A stretch of 64,000 nucleotides of DNA from Shewanella pealeana ATCC 700345 (GCF_000018285.1 NC_009901.1:4029001-4093000), one strand, 5' to 3'; positions 25,610 through 34,671 are shown, counted from the first letter of the stretch. Numbers and translations are program-made. Notes: generated by a model not told the origin, from the letters alone.

Positions 25610-26230
25610 ATGAGTGCAGATAATAACTGGTCGCTGAATATGCACCAGATAGAAACTTGTAACTGTAACCACGGTTGCGGCTGCCAATTTGCTGGTTTTC
25701 CTGACTTCGGATCCTGCGAAGCCTTACTCGGATTTAAGGTCAATCAGGGTCATCACAATGAGCTCAAGCTTGACGGTTTAAAAGTTGCTATCGCCGTAAA
25801 ATGGCCTGGAGCTATCCATGAAGGTAACGGTACCTGCATACTGTTTATCGACTCGAGTGCCAGTGAAGAGCAGGTCACAGCCTTAGCTACTATATTTTCA
25901 GGTGCAGCTGGTGGCATGCCATTAGAAGCCCTAGCAACAACGTTTACCACAGTCATTGGCCCAGTCATTGTCGATATCAATATGGATACCAGTGAAGACA
26001 ATGCTTCTTTCAATGTGGAAGGTGTAATGCAGGTCCAGCAAAAACCACTAATCAACCCTGTGACTGGCGAGAATCAACACGTACATATTAGCTTTCCAGA
26101 TAATGGCTTTATGTGGAATGACGGCCGCATTGGCACAACCGAAACCATGTGGCTTAAACATGACGCCTTAAGCTTTAACCATGCCGGCAAGTTTGCCGCT
26201 AAGGCCAATGTGCAATGGCCAAACGGATAG
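25610..26230 (+). CDS. DUF1326 family protein
   Basis: A 206-aa soluble protein of the DUF1326 family. The N-terminal Cys-rich motif ETCNCNHGCGCQF, residues 15-27, and FPDFGSCEALLGF are characteristic and look metal-binding. IHEGNGTCILFIDSSASEEQ and GGMPLEALATTF are further family blocks. It is followed 44 bp later by a DUF2182 membrane protein, a recurring partnership. A metal-handling role is inferred from the Cys motif and partner; it has not been shown as far as I know. Confidence 0.8.
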   Translation: MSADNNWSLNMHQIETCNCNHGCGCQFAGFPDFGSCEALLGFKVNQGHHNELKLDGLKVAIAVKWPGAIHEGNGTCILFIDSSASEEQVTALATIFSGAAGGMPLEALATTFTTVIGPVIVDINMDTSEDNASFNVEGVMQVQQKPLINPVTGENQHVHISFPDNGFMWNDGRIGTTETMWLKHDALSFNHAGKFAAKANVQWPNG

Positions 26231-26274
26231 TCGCCTTTAACAGAGAAGCTCTTCGACAGCGAAGAGATTAGCCA

Positions 26275-27012
26275 ATGGTTAATTTTTCGCAAATGACTCA
26301 TCACCTTCACTCTCCAATAACCTGGCTGAGCATTCTGCTATTAACCGGACTGAGCTGGTATTACATGCTATTTGATATGACCATGGTCATGTCGCCCCAC
26401 TGGCATTTATATGAACTCACCATGGTGTTTGTTATGTGGGCCGTGATGATGGCCGGCATGATGATGCCCTCTGCCACGCCGATGATTTTGCTATTCGCGA
26501 AAATAAACCGCACACGCCTACAGAGATCTGCCGAATTTGTCTCATCGAACCTGTTTATCTTAGGTTATCTGCTCGTTTGGAGTCTCTACAGCCTAGTTAT
26601 CACCCTGATGCAATGGCAGTTACATGAACTGGCGTTGATGACGCCTATGATGAAAAGCAGTAATGATATCGCCAGTGGTATTTTATTAATCCTTATCGGT
26701 ATCTATCAGATCTCCCCCTTGAAGCAACAGTGTTTAAATTACTGTCGCTCGCCACTTAACTTTCTTATGACCCAATGGCAGGAGGGAAAATTAGGCGCAG
26801 TTAAGATGGGGCTCAAACACGGATTATATTGCGTGGGCTGCTGCTGGCTATTAATGGCTTTACTACTGGTAGTCGGCGTGATGCATATAGGTTGGATCTT
26901 AGCGCTATCGATTCTTGTCTTACTGGAAAAGGTTGTTAACTGGCCTAAAACGATTAACCTAGGTATTTGCCTAACTTGCATCGGCTCCGGGATCTATTTC
27001 TTGGTGGGGTAA
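26275..27012 (+). CDS. DUF2182 family metal-binding-like membrane protein
   Basis: A 245-aa protein with about six membrane helices. The segment MWAVMMAGMMMPSATPMILLF near residues 57-77 is the Met-rich family hallmark and resembles copper-coordinating transport helices. Later LKHGLYCVGCCWLLM holds a conserved Cys cluster. It follows the DUF1326 gene on the same strand and the pair is probably an operon ending at the terminator at 27051. Function unknown; Met/Cys content suggests soft-metal handling. Confidence 0.8.
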   Translation: MVNFSQMTHHLHSPITWLSILLLTGLSWYYMLFDMTMVMSPHWHLYELTMVFVMWAVMMAGMMMPSATPMILLFAKINRTRLQRSAEFVSSNLFILGYLLVWSLYSLVITLMQWQLHELALMTPMMKSSNDIASGILLILIGIYQISPLKQQCLNYCRSPLNFLMTQWQEGKLGAVKMGLKHGLYCVGCCWLLMALLLVVGVMHIGWILALSILVLLEKVVNWPKTINLGICLTCIGSGIYFLVG

Positions 27013-27050
27013 CAATTAAGTACGCTAATTGAGGCAGAGCTAGATAAAGT

Positions 27051-27075
27051 AAAAAGAGCGCAATGCGCTCTTTTT
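27051..27075. terminator. Bidirectional terminator
   Basis: AAAAAGAGCGC / GCGCTCTTTTT with a 3-nt centre between convergent genes (DUF2182 and ung). A-run and T-run on both sides allow use on either strand. Confidence 0.9.
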
Positions 27076-27092
27076 GTTTGTATCGCTGACAA

Positions 27093-27761
27093 TTATACCT
27101 GCCAGTCTATCGGCACTTCGCCTCTAGCTTGCAAGATCGCATTAATTTTTGAGAAATGCTGACAACCAAAGAATCCACGATAGGCCGATAACGGCGATGG
27201 GTGCGGCCCCGAGATAACCTGATGCTGCGGTGCGTTAATCACTTTACCCTTTTTAATGGCGTGAGCGCCCCAAAGCACAAAGATTATCGGTTGAGCTTGT
27301 TGATTCAGTAACTCAAGCGCATTGGCAGTAAAAGTTTCCCAACCCGATTTAGCGTGGGAGTGCGCCTTGCCCTGCTCGACGGTTAACACGGTATTGAGCA
27401 TCAATATTCCCTGCTCGGCCCAGTGACTCAGGTTGCCATGCTCTGGAATACTGAAACCATCAATATCTGTTGCCAGCTCTTTATACATATTCACCAAGGA
27501 CGGCGGCGTCTTAACTCCGTGTTTAACTGAGAAACACAAGCCATGTGCCTGCCCGGGACCATGATAAGGGTCTTGCCCTATTAGCACCACGCGTACCTTA
27601 TCCAATGGCGTCGAGTCAAATGCGGCCAGCACTTCGCTCTCAGGCGGATAAATAACCTTGCCCGCTGCGCGTTCGGCTTCAACAAACAGCTGTAAGGATT
27701 GGAAATAGTCTTGTTGCTGCTGTTCGTTTATAAACGATGACCAGCTAGAGTGCGCCGTCAT
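27093..27761 (-). CDS. ung: Uracil-DNA glycosylase
   Basis: A 222-aa family 1 UDG that removes uracil from DNA. The catalytic water-activating motif [18 protein letters not shown] (Asp near residue 62) and the DNA-intercalation loop [13 protein letters not shown] (His near 186) are intact. Length matches the bacterial enzyme. Monocistronic, convergent with DUF2182 gene. Confidence 0.97.
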   Translation of the reverse strand: MTAHSSWSSFINEQQQQDYFQSLQLFVEAERAAGKVIYPPESEVLAAFDSTPLDKVRVVLIGQDPYHGPGQAHGLCFSVKHGVKTPPSLVNMYKELATDIDGFSIPEHGNLSHWAEQGILMLNTVLTVEQGKAHSHAKSGWETFTANALELLNQQAQPIIFVLWGAHAIKKGKVINAPQHQVISGPHPSPLSAYRGFFGCQHFSKINAILQARGEVPIDWQV

Positions 27762-28016
27762 GATCTGACCTCAAGGTAAAAATTTGCCTAAGCTTAAAAG
27801 CTCGCGGCATCCCATGCAATCACCGTTTTGTAAATCCCCCTCAAAATGCAATCCTAGTACACACATTGGCTTGAATAAGGATTTAGCAGCAAGTAAGCAC
27901 TAACAAATTTATCATCTAGGGCAGCATCTTCTACGACAAAAACCAACCTTTTATCATTGGTATTAAAAATTGTCAGTGTTAATATAGCGCCTCTTTATTC
28001 CTTAGGACGGCAATCG

Positions 28017-28574
28017 ATGTACTCTCCAGCCCAATCCTCTCAACGACACTCAGGTTTCACGCTAATTGAGCTGGTTGTTGTGATTATCATTTTAGGCATT
28101 CTCGCCGTTGTTGCCGCACCTAAGTTTCTGAGCCTTTCTGAAGATGCACAGGTTTCGCATGTTAAAGCTACTGGTGGCGCCTTTAAATCGGGGATCGATT
28201 TAGCAAGAGCCGTTTGGGCGGTGAAGGTGGGAGATGGTCCAGCTGAAAATCTTCCGGTATTTGGAGACTCAGATGACAATCACGTCGACTTCAATGCTAA
28301 CGGCTGGCCTGCCCAGCATTACTATACCGATGATGAAGAATCGCCTAAGCTGGATAACGTTGAAGACTGTATCTCGGTGTGGGAAGTACTTTTTCAAAAC
28401 AAAGAACCCACGGTTTCAAAATCGAATTCCGCGGATGAAACCGACTATAAAGTCAGTTACGATAGCTCTGTACCAGCTGTTTGTATGTTCAGCTATACAG
28501 ACAACCCTAACCTATCAATTACTTACAACTCGAATAATGGTAGCGTTGTGGTGGACTCAGATCCGAGCAGCTAG
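28017..28574 (+). CDS. Type IV prepilin-like protein (MSHA-like), first of pair
   Basis: A 185-aa prepilin. A 13-residue leader ends in Gly before the processing site, then FTLIELVVVIIILGILAVVA, with the conserved Glu5, forms the N-terminal helix. The start at ATG 28017 has AGGA nine bases upstream; a longer frame from TTG 27957 has none and is rejected. Two Cys (DCISVW and VCMFSY) likely form the C-terminal disulfide loop. The globular part (GAFKSGIDLARAVWAVK) resembles MSHA-family pilins. It lies 79 bp before a paralogue, away from any assembly genes, so it depends on machinery elsewhere. Confidence 0.85.
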   Translation: MYSPAQSSQRHSGFTLIELVVVIIILGILAVVAAPKFLSLSEDAQVSHVKATGGAFKSGIDLARAVWAVKVGDGPAENLPVFGDSDDNHVDFNANGWPAQHYYTDDEESPKLDNVEDCISVWEVLFQNKEPTVSKSNSADETDYKVSYDSSVPAVCMFSYTDNPNLSITYNSNNGSVVVDSDPSS

Positions 28575-28653
28575 CATAAACCTGCTTAGATGAAATCAGA
28601 ATAGGTCTGCTTGGGTAAAACGAGAGCATCAACTTAAAATAACGGACTGATTT

Positions 28654-29187
28654 ATGGTTAGAAACACAACATCTTCAGGATTTACCCTCATTGAAATGGT
28701 TGTCGTTATCATCGTTTTAGCGATCTTAGCCGTTATCGCCGCTTCCAAGTTTATCAATCTTAGCCAAGATGCCGAAATTGCCAGCGTGCAGGCCACGGGG
28801 GCAGCCTTTAAAGGTGGGATCAGCTTAGCCAACGTTAAGTGGGCATCTAAAGGCGCTATTGGCCCAGTCGATAACCTGCAAGTCTTTGCTGATGGTAGTA
28901 ATGGACAGTTGGATATCAACCAATGGGGCTTTCCGGCGCAAAATTACCCACCTTTCGAGTCAAGCCCGAGACTTAATAACGTTGCTGACTGTATATCTGT
29001 TTGGCGCACTATTTTACAAGATGCACCAGTGGTATCGGATTCAGCCAATACGCCTGATGCGGACTATTTAGCGAGCTATATTAGCCCCGATCAGTGCCGT
29101 TACTTCTATCTTCCACAACAGACCATGTCTATCTATTATGACTCCCGTAACGGCAGCGTTATTACCGATTCAGATCCCATTAGTTAA
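28654..29187 (+). CDS. Type IV prepilin-like protein (MSHA-like), second of pair
   Basis: A 177-aa prepilin with a 9-residue leader, then FTLIEMVVVIIVLAILAVIA. It is a clear paralogue of the preceding gene: both have TGxAFKxGIxLA after the helix, a DCISVW motif, a second Cys (DQCRYFYL) and end NGSVxxDSDPxS. Shorter leader and central region. Probably co-transcribed with the first. A pair of minor or alternative pilins is likely; whether they polymerise is unknown. Confidence 0.85.
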   Translation: MVRNTTSSGFTLIEMVVVIIVLAILAVIAASKFINLSQDAEIASVQATGAAFKGGISLANVKWASKGAIGPVDNLQVFADGSNGQLDINQWGFPAQNYPPFESSPRLNNVADCISVWRTILQDAPVVSDSANTPDADYLASYISPDQCRYFYLPQQTMSIYYDSRNGSVITDSDPIS

Positions 29188-29261
29188 TAACAATGATTCA
29201 TTAATGTCTCGTTTAAGTTAGAATCGAGACACTATCCTAGGTAAACAAGAGCATAAGCAAG

Positions 29262-29582
29262 ATGTCAGAAGCTAAAAAAGAAACCACCATTTTTGAACTA
29301 GCCGATCAATTCATTGCATTGGCAAACGAACTTGCGGGTAAAGAGCAAGATGTAGGTAAAGTCGGCACGGCTATGCGTTTTGCCGCCTCTCGATTCAACG
29401 CATTTGAAGCCGCATTGAAGTCATCAGATCTTGCTGCCGAGAAAGATAATGCACTTGAATGGTTTACCGATGAATATAAAGCCATGCTAAGTGACAATCT
29501 TGAAGACCATATCAAGAACCCTGTCCAATCTCGTGAGCCAGAACCAGCTAAAGATGATGCCGTACAGGTATTCACCTCTTAA
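29262..29582 (+). CDS. DUF3144 family protein
   Basis: A 106-aa helical cytosolic protein. FELADQFIALANELAG, then VGTAMRFAASRFNAFEA and WFTDEYKAMLSDNLEDHI, are the blocks of the DUF3144 family, common in Shewanella and relatives. Function unknown. Followed by a strong bidirectional terminator. Confidence 0.8.
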   Translation: MSEAKKETTIFELADQFIALANELAGKEQDVGKVGTAMRFAASRFNAFEAALKSSDLAAEKDNALEWFTDEYKAMLSDNLEDHIKNPVQSREPEPAKDDAVQVFTS

Positions 29583-29617
29583 TCGCTATCGGTTACAAGT
29601 GCATTAAACGCTTAACG

Positions 29618-29648
29618 AAAAAACGCCATCAAATTGATGGCGTTTTTT
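29618..29648. terminator. Bidirectional terminator
   Basis: AAAAAACGCCATC / GATGGCGTTTTTT, 13-bp perfect stem with 5-nt loop, between convergent DUF3144 and LysE genes. Confidence 0.92.
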
Positions 29649-29661
29649 GTATCTGTAATAT

Positions 29662-30276
29662 CTAAAGCGTCACAACTACTCGCACCGCCAACAAAATAAG
29701 CACTACACCCGATAGTTTATCAATTAGGGCTGCTTTTTCTCTAAGTTTAGGCAGCACTGACGAGTGAGAAAGCAGTAAGGCGATAAGCGTGTACCAAAGG
29801 CCATCAACAATCAGCGGCGTTAATACAATCAAGACCTTGCCCGTCATATTGTCTGCAACCAGCACAAACTGGCTAAACAGCGCCAAAAAAAACAACATTA
29901 TTTTGGGGTTAAACAGTGAAATAGCTAAGCCATCACGCGCCGCGGTAAAGACATCGGTCGACTCACCAGCTGCTAGCTTATCTGACATGCCGCCTTTTGA
30001 GCGCAGCGCCTGCACGCCCATATACGCAAGATAAAGCGCACCTATAATCGCAATACCGTTAAACACCATAGGCGCCTGCTTTAGCAATACCGCTAAGCCT
30101 AATAAAGTCAGCAAAGCATAAACACCAATACCAATTGAGTGCGCCCAAGCGCAGATGATGCCTTTACCTCTACCTCCACCTAAGGTATGTCTCACTACCA
30201 TAGCCAGACTCGGCCCCGGTGACATGGCCCCTAAACAGCAGATAGCTAACAAGCCTAGCCAAGCACTAATAGTCAT
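29662..30276 (-). CDS. LysE/RhtB family amino-acid exporter
   Basis: A 204-aa inner-membrane protein with six predicted helices. SPGPSLAMVVRHTLGGGRGKG near residues 20-40 is the LysE family signature, and ISLFNPKIMLFFLALFSQFV is the second conserved block. GAGG lies seven bases before the ATG. The substrate, probably an amino acid or a homoserine-lactone-like compound, cannot be told from sequence. Confidence 0.88.
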   Translation of the reverse strand: MTISAWLGLLAICCLGAMSPGPSLAMVVRHTLGGGRGKGIICAWAHSIGIGVYALLTLLGLAVLLKQAPMVFNGIAIIGALYLAYMGVQALRSKGGMSDKLAAGESTDVFTAARDGLAISLFNPKIMLFFLALFSQFVLVADNMTGKVLIVLTPLIVDGLWYTLIALLLSHSSVLPKLREKAALIDKLSGVVLILLAVRVVVTL

Positions 30277-30694
30277 TGCTTGCCTCGATTATTATTTTTG
30301 TTCACGTATTGGCCTTAACCTGTTTCAGTTATTTGTAATCGCCACAATATACAGGATCTCTGCAGGCAGATCACAACTAGCAGGTGAAATCCGAGGCTAA
30401 ATTAGCAGTCAAATCTAGTGTTAAATCTAGCAGTGAAATAAGAGTCTAACTAAAACTTGGATAATGAGCAGATAAAGCCCTGATAAGCGCTCAACACCCT
30501 GTCTAAGCGAGAGATTTAAGCTTTAGCCGTCGCCATGTAACAACGACTAATCTGTGACAAGCTCCATATAGAATTTTCACGTAACTCAGGTAATTTTCAT
30601 TTAACTGATGCAGAATAGGTCATTAATTGCGTTTAAGCTGGCTACGCACAGTTATCACAAATCAATAGTCATTGTTTCATTTTATGGAGTTTTC
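30277..30694. other. Intergenic, no gene seen
   Basis: 418 bp between divergent genes. It has AAATCTAG-like repeats around 30410-30430 (TCAAATCTAGTG, TTAAATCTAGCAG) but no supported ORF, RNA or clear operator. Confidence 0.35.
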
Positions 30695-31237
30695 ATGGAT
30701 AGCATCTCTATTTCCATTCTGGTCTTTTTCAGTCTACTTTGCTTGAGCATTGCTTCGCTTATCTGGCTAAAAATCAAAGGCAAGATCATCCCTAATGGCG
30801 TGATTGTGGTACTTGGTTTTATGGCAATGTGTGTCGGCAGTGTATTTGCTTTTATTAACTACGGCGAAGATTACGACGCCTACAAAAAGCTGCATTGGCA
30901 AACCTTAACACCTAGTCAAATTCAACCTCTTGTAGACCAAGGTTACACTGTATTTGTTGATGTAACGGCAGATTGGTGCAACATCTGTTATGCCAACAAA
31001 GTTGGTGTTACCCACAGAGAAAAAATAGTTAACGCCCTAGCTGCAGACAATATTATTTTAATGTTGGGTGACTGGACTGAGCCTAATGCAGTCGTTGAAG
31101 ATTATATGCGAATGCAAGGTCGCGGCGGCACGCCTTATAATAAAGTCTACGGCCCTGGAGCACCTGACGGCATCATACTGCCCACCCAGCTGACGATGGA
31201 ATCTGTTCTACAAGGGCTACAAAAGGCTAAAATCTAA
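30695..31237 (+). CDS. Membrane-anchored thioredoxin-like protein (DsbD gamma-domain type)
   Basis: A 180-aa protein from the ATG at 30695, which has GGAG six bases upstream; a longer frame reaching 30608 has no such site. Two N-terminal hydrophobic helices (about 4-25 and 32-54) anchor a thioredoxin-like domain with VFVDVTADWCNICYANK, containing the C-x-x-C pair near residue 105, and GGTPYNKVYGP supplying the cis-Pro region. It resembles the C-terminal domain of DsbD. Role: thiol-disulfide exchange or reductant relay in the periplasm. Confidence 0.75.
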   Translation: MDSISISILVFFSLLCLSIASLIWLKIKGKIIPNGVIVVLGFMAMCVGSVFAFINYGEDYDAYKKLHWQTLTPSQIQPLVDQGYTVFVDVTADWCNICYANKVGVTHREKIVNALAADNIILMLGDWTEPNAVVEDYMRMQGRGGTPYNKVYGPGAPDGIILPTQLTMESVLQGLQKAKI

Positions 31238-31281
31238 AGGTCATCAATTTAGGTCTCCTATCGCTGCGTTACAATAAAAAC

Positions 31282-31316
31282 AATAAGGTCACGTTATTTC
31301 GTGGCCTTATTTTTTT
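31282..31316 (+). terminator. Terminator of thioredoxin-like gene
   Basis: AATAAGGTCACG / CGTGGCCTTAT stem with a T-run to 31316. Confidence 0.85.
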
Positions 31317-31372
31317 AGCTATCACTTTTGCGTATACTGTGGCGACAAATTGCTGCGTACACAGGGCTCAAC

Positions 31373-32827
31373 ATGTCTGCCATAAACCTTGAAAAGAAAA
31401 CCAGTCACGATGATTTTCTTCCCGAGAACCAACTCATTCTGAACGCGGTCAGCGAAGGCATTTACGGTTTCGATTTAGCGGGTAATGCGGTTTTTATTAA
31501 TCCCGCTGCCGAGCGAATGACAGGCTGGCAATCCCATGAGTTACTAGGCAAGAATATCCATGATTGTCATCACCATAGCCACAGCGATGGTAGCCATTAC
31601 CATAAAGATGACTGCCCGATTTATAACACCTTAATCGACGGCACTGCCCGTGAGATCTCTCATGAAGTCTTCTGGCGCAAAGACGGCACCAGCTTTCCGG
31701 TGCATTACACCTCTACCCCAGTGTACAAAGATGGCGTATTAATTGGCGTGGTCGCGATATTTCGTGACATCAGTATTCAGAAGCAAACTGAGCATTCATT
31801 ACGTCAGGCGCTCGAGCAAGTACAAGCCCTATCGGAAAAGCTGTCGTTTGAAAACCAATACCTACAACTAGAACTGGCAGATAGAACTGGGGATGTTGAG
31901 ATCTCAGGTAGCAGCCAGCCGATGAATCAGCTAATTCAGCAAATTAAACTCGTTTCCAATACCGAGAGTACGGTATTGATCAGTGGCGAAAATGGCACAG
32001 GCAAAGAGTTAGTCGCCCGCAACTTACATCGCTTGAGTAACCGCGCAGATAAGCCATTAATCAGCGTCAACTGCGCCGCCTTTTCCAGCGCCTTGTTAGA
32101 GAGTGAACTATTTGGCCATGAAAAAGGGGCATACACAGGTGCCACCAGCCGCCGTAAAGGGCGATTTGAACTGGCTCACCAAGGCACGCTGTTTCTAGAC
32201 GAAGTAGCCGAGCTCAGCCTAGAAGCCCAGTCTAAACTACTGCGGGTGATCCAGGAGCAGGAATTTGAGCGCGTAGGCAGTAGCCAAACCATCAAGGTAG
32301 ACATTCGCCTCATTACCGCAACTCACCATGATCTGCTTAAGCGTGTAGAACAAGGCTTGTTCCGTATGGATCTCTATTATCGCCTCAATGTGTTTCCCAT
32401 CGTGGTACCGCCATTGAGGCTACGATTAAGCGATATCCCTGAATTAGTCAGCCATCTCATTCAAGACTTAAACCGCAAGCTAGGTAAGAAGGTCACCCAA
32501 GTTAGCCACAAAGGCATGACCAAACTCATGCAACACAGTTGGCCGGGAAACGTACGTGAGCTGCAAAATGTCTTGGAGCGTGAGATGATTTTATCCCAAG
32601 GGCCAGTACTGGAGTTCTCACAGCTACAGTTTGCAGATCAAGCTGAAAATCCTCCCCTAGCGACCAGCCAAACCTTACAAGAGGTGGAACGCCAACATAT
32701 TTTGCATGTACTCAAGCAAACCCAATGGCGGATATCAGGGGCAAGCGGCGCAGCGGCATTGTTAGGCCTTCCACCGAGCACCTTACGTTCACGGATGAAT
32801 AAATTGGCCATTTCTCGCCCCGTCTAA
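31373..32827 (+). CDS. PAS-domain sigma54-dependent activator
   Basis: A 484-aa enhancer-binding protein. Residues about 20-140 form a PAS domain with an unusual His/Cys-rich insertion (DCHHHSHSDGSHYHKDDC) that may bind metal or haem. A short coiled-coil linker leads to the AAA+ domain: Walker A GENGTGKE, the sigma54-contact loop as ESELFGHEKGAYTGA (Tyr for the usual Phe), Walker B GTLFLDEV. The C-terminal Fis-type helix-turn-helix is GAAALLGLPPSTLRSRM. Started at the ATG 31373; the TTG at 31328 lacks a ribosome-binding site. The adjacent ccoG-like gene has a -24/-12 promoter and a palindrome upstream, so it is the likely target. Confidence 0.88.
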   Translation: MSAINLEKKTSHDDFLPENQLILNAVSEGIYGFDLAGNAVFINPAAERMTGWQSHELLGKNIHDCHHHSHSDGSHYHKDDCPIYNTLIDGTAREISHEVFWRKDGTSFPVHYTSTPVYKDGVLIGVVAIFRDISIQKQTEHSLRQALEQVQALSEKLSFENQYLQLELADRTGDVEISGSSQPMNQLIQQIKLVSNTESTVLISGENGTGKELVARNLHRLSNRADKPLISVNCAAFSSALLESELFGHEKGAYTGATSRRKGRFELAHQGTLFLDEVAELSLEAQSKLLRVIQEQEFERVGSSQTIKVDIRLITATHHDLLKRVEQGLFRMDLYYRLNVFPIVVPPLRLRLSDIPELVSHLIQDLNRKLGKKVTQVSHKGMTKLMQHSWPGNVRELQNVLEREMILSQGPVLEFSQLQFADQAENPPLATSQTLQEVERQHILHVLKQTQWRISGASGAAALLGLPPSTLRSRMNKLAISRPV

Positions 32828-32947
32828 GCTAACGCCGCCTTAGATAGCACCGCCTTCACTAGACCTTAGCCTAACTCGTAGGCTGTCTATCTGGCTCTAG
32901 CATCCGGCTCTCGATCCCTGAGCTCAAGTCCAGATCTCAAGCTCAGA

Positions 32948-32985
32948 GCTCACGATATATCACCAAGGCACGATATACCGTGAGC
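32948..32985. promoter_or_regulatory. Palindromic enhancer site for the sigma54 activator
   Basis: Inverted repeat GCTCACGATATATC - 10 bp - GATATACCGTGAGC, 14-bp arms with one mismatch. Its centre is about 80 bp before the -24 element, a usual distance for an enhancer-binding protein. CACGATATA also repeats directly within it. The rest of 32828-32947 shows no gene. Confidence 0.65.
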
Positions 32986-33044
32986 GCAACAAACCCGTCG
33001 TAATATATTATTCAACAAAATCAATAGCTAACATCTTATAGATT

Positions 33045-33061
33045 TTGGCCTAAGGCTTGCA
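33045..33061 (+). promoter_or_regulatory. Sigma54 (-24/-12) promoter of ccoG-like gene
   Basis: TTGGCCTAAGGCTTGCA has GG and GC exactly 10 bases apart and the TTGC of the -12 element, matching the RpoN consensus well. It lies 77 bp before the ATG of the ccoG-like gene. Confidence 0.7.
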
Positions 33062-33137
33062 GATACGCTGAGTAACGATATCGTCACGCAGTGCTCTGGT
33101 TACTGCGAACACAAAATGCGTCCAGTAGAGAAGTCTT

Positions 33138-34604
33138 ATGCAAAAAAAGAACGTGAATAACACGATAGATAACCCAGCAAGAGAACAGCGGATCCCAGTA
33201 ACTGTTTTATCAAGTAAACCTCAGAGCAGTAAGATCCATATTCGTCAGCAGAAAGGGGATTTCCAGAAGATAAGAACCGGCATGAATAGCTTGCTGGTAG
33301 CACTGTTTTTTCTACTGCCATTTATCTCTTATGAGGAGCGTCAGGCCATTCTCTTTGATCTTAATCAGCAGCAGTTTTTCTTTTTTGGTACCACCCTCTG
33401 GCCGCAAGACTTTACCATTCTAGCTTGGGTATTTATTACCGCCGCGTTCCTACTTTTCTTTATCACCGTTTTCTGGGGAAGAGTCTGGTGTGGCTACCTT
33501 TGCCCTCAGACCGCCTGGACCTTTATCTATGTCTGGGTTGAAACCCGCATCGAAGGTAACCGTAATAAACGTTTCGCCTTAGATAAAGCCCCTTGGAGCG
33601 GTGATAAACTCAAGAAGCGACTGTTAAAACACTATGTTTGGGGCGCAGTAGCGCTGTTGACAGGTTGTGGCTTCATCGCCTATTTCGTGCCAGCACGTGA
33701 ACTCTATATCGATATTTTCAGCTTTGGCGCCAGCTTTTGGGTCACTACCTGGGTGTGGTTCTTCGCAATCTGTACCTACCTAAATGCAGGTTGGATGCGC
33801 GAGCAGATGTGTCTTCATTGTTGTCCCTACGCCCGCTTTCAGTCTGTGATGTTCGATTCCAATACCAAGACAGTTACCTATGATGCTGCGCGAGGAGAGA
33901 ACCGCGGGCCACGCAAGCGTAATCAAGCCCTCAATAGCGCAAACTTATTAGCCGCGAACCTTGAGGCCTCAAGTACAGTAAATGCCATCTTGGGGGATTG
34001 TGTCGATTGCAACTTGTGTGTGGAGGTCTGCCCTACCGGAATCGATATCCGCAATGGCCTGCAGTATGAATGTATCGATTGTGGTGCCTGTGTCGATGCC
34101 TGTAACCAGACGATGGACAAGTTTGGCTATCAGCGCAATCTTATCGGTTACACAAGTGAAAACGCCTTATCAGGAAAGGCTGAACCCTTTTATGAGTCTT
34201 ACAAATTTATTGGCTACGGGATCGCTGCCTTATTGATGTTGACGGTGATCGTAGCCGATATCTATAGTCGCAGTAACATAGAGCTAAACGTTATCCGAGA
34301 TAGACAGAGCCTATATAGAGAAACCAATGATGCAACAATCGAGAACAGTTACACCCTTAAGATCCGCAACAAGACTCAACAGACTAGGTTTTATCGCGTC
34401 TATGTTTCGGGCAATAGCGGTTATCGACTCGTTGGCCAAGCGAACTTAAAGATAGAACCCGGCGAACAATTAGATTACCCCGTTACGGTCATTGCTACGC
34501 CAGAATTACTCGCAGGTGCTCGCAATGAGATCACCTTTACCATTGCCGAGCAACATAACTATGCTCAAGCCTCCCAAGAGTCGAGCTTCTTCGCGCCGAT
34601 TTAA
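33138..34604 (+). CDS. ccoG: Cytochrome c oxidase accessory protein CcoG (RdxA/FixG family)
   Basis: A 488-aa membrane ferredoxin. About five membrane helices; VWCGYLCPQTAWTFIYVWVE is the family hallmark. Two 4Fe-4S clusters are shown by CVDCNLCVEVCP and CIDCGACVDACN around residues 285-325. The C-terminal periplasmic immunoglobulin-like domain (NSYTLKIRNKTQQTRFYRV onward) is complete. CcoG acts in assembly of cbb3 oxidase, apparently by reducing copper. No cbb3 subunit genes are adjacent, and the sigma54 promoter suggests this copy is controlled by the neighbouring PAS activator, so it may be a specialised paralogue. Confidence 0.88.
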   Translation: MQKKNVNNTIDNPAREQRIPVTVLSSKPQSSKIHIRQQKGDFQKIRTGMNSLLVALFFLLPFISYEERQAILFDLNQQQFFFFGTTLWPQDFTILAWVFITAAFLLFFITVFWGRVWCGYLCPQTAWTFIYVWVETRIEGNRNKRFALDKAPWSGDKLKKRLLKHYVWGAVALLTGCGFIAYFVPARELYIDIFSFGASFWVTTWVWFFAICTYLNAGWMREQMCLHCCPYARFQSVMFDSNTKTVTYDAARGENRGPRKRNQALNSANLLAANLEASSTVNAILGDCVDCNLCVEVCPTGIDIRNGLQYECIDCGACVDACNQTMDKFGYQRNLIGYTSENALSGKAEPFYESYKFIGYGIAALLMLTVIVADIYSRSNIELNVIRDRQSLYRETNDATIENSYTLKIRNKTQQTRFYRVYVSGNSGYRLVGQANLKIEPGEQLDYPVTVIATPELLAGARNEITFTIAEQHNYAQASQESSFFAPI

Positions 34605-34617
34605 TGGTTTAAAAGAA

Positions 34618-34671
34618 GGTACTAGGTTCTTGGGCGCAGAGCTTCGAGGACGGGCTTCGCCCTACTAGGAA
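34618..34671. repeat. Dispersed CCTAGG-type intergenic repeat, copy 3
   Basis: GGTACTAGG, CTTCGAGGACGG and CTACTAGGAA align with 22881-22934. The following 34672-34870 is CTT- and CCTAGG-rich like the other copies, with a small TAGTGACGTAGTCACG palindrome near 34797-34813. No gene is seen through 35077 apart from the fadD leader. Confidence 0.5.

Noticed and set aside
28234..28593. 119-aa plus-strand frame overlapping the first prepilin
   Set aside because: Different frame within a well-supported prepilin gene, composition unlike a protein, no ribosome-binding site.
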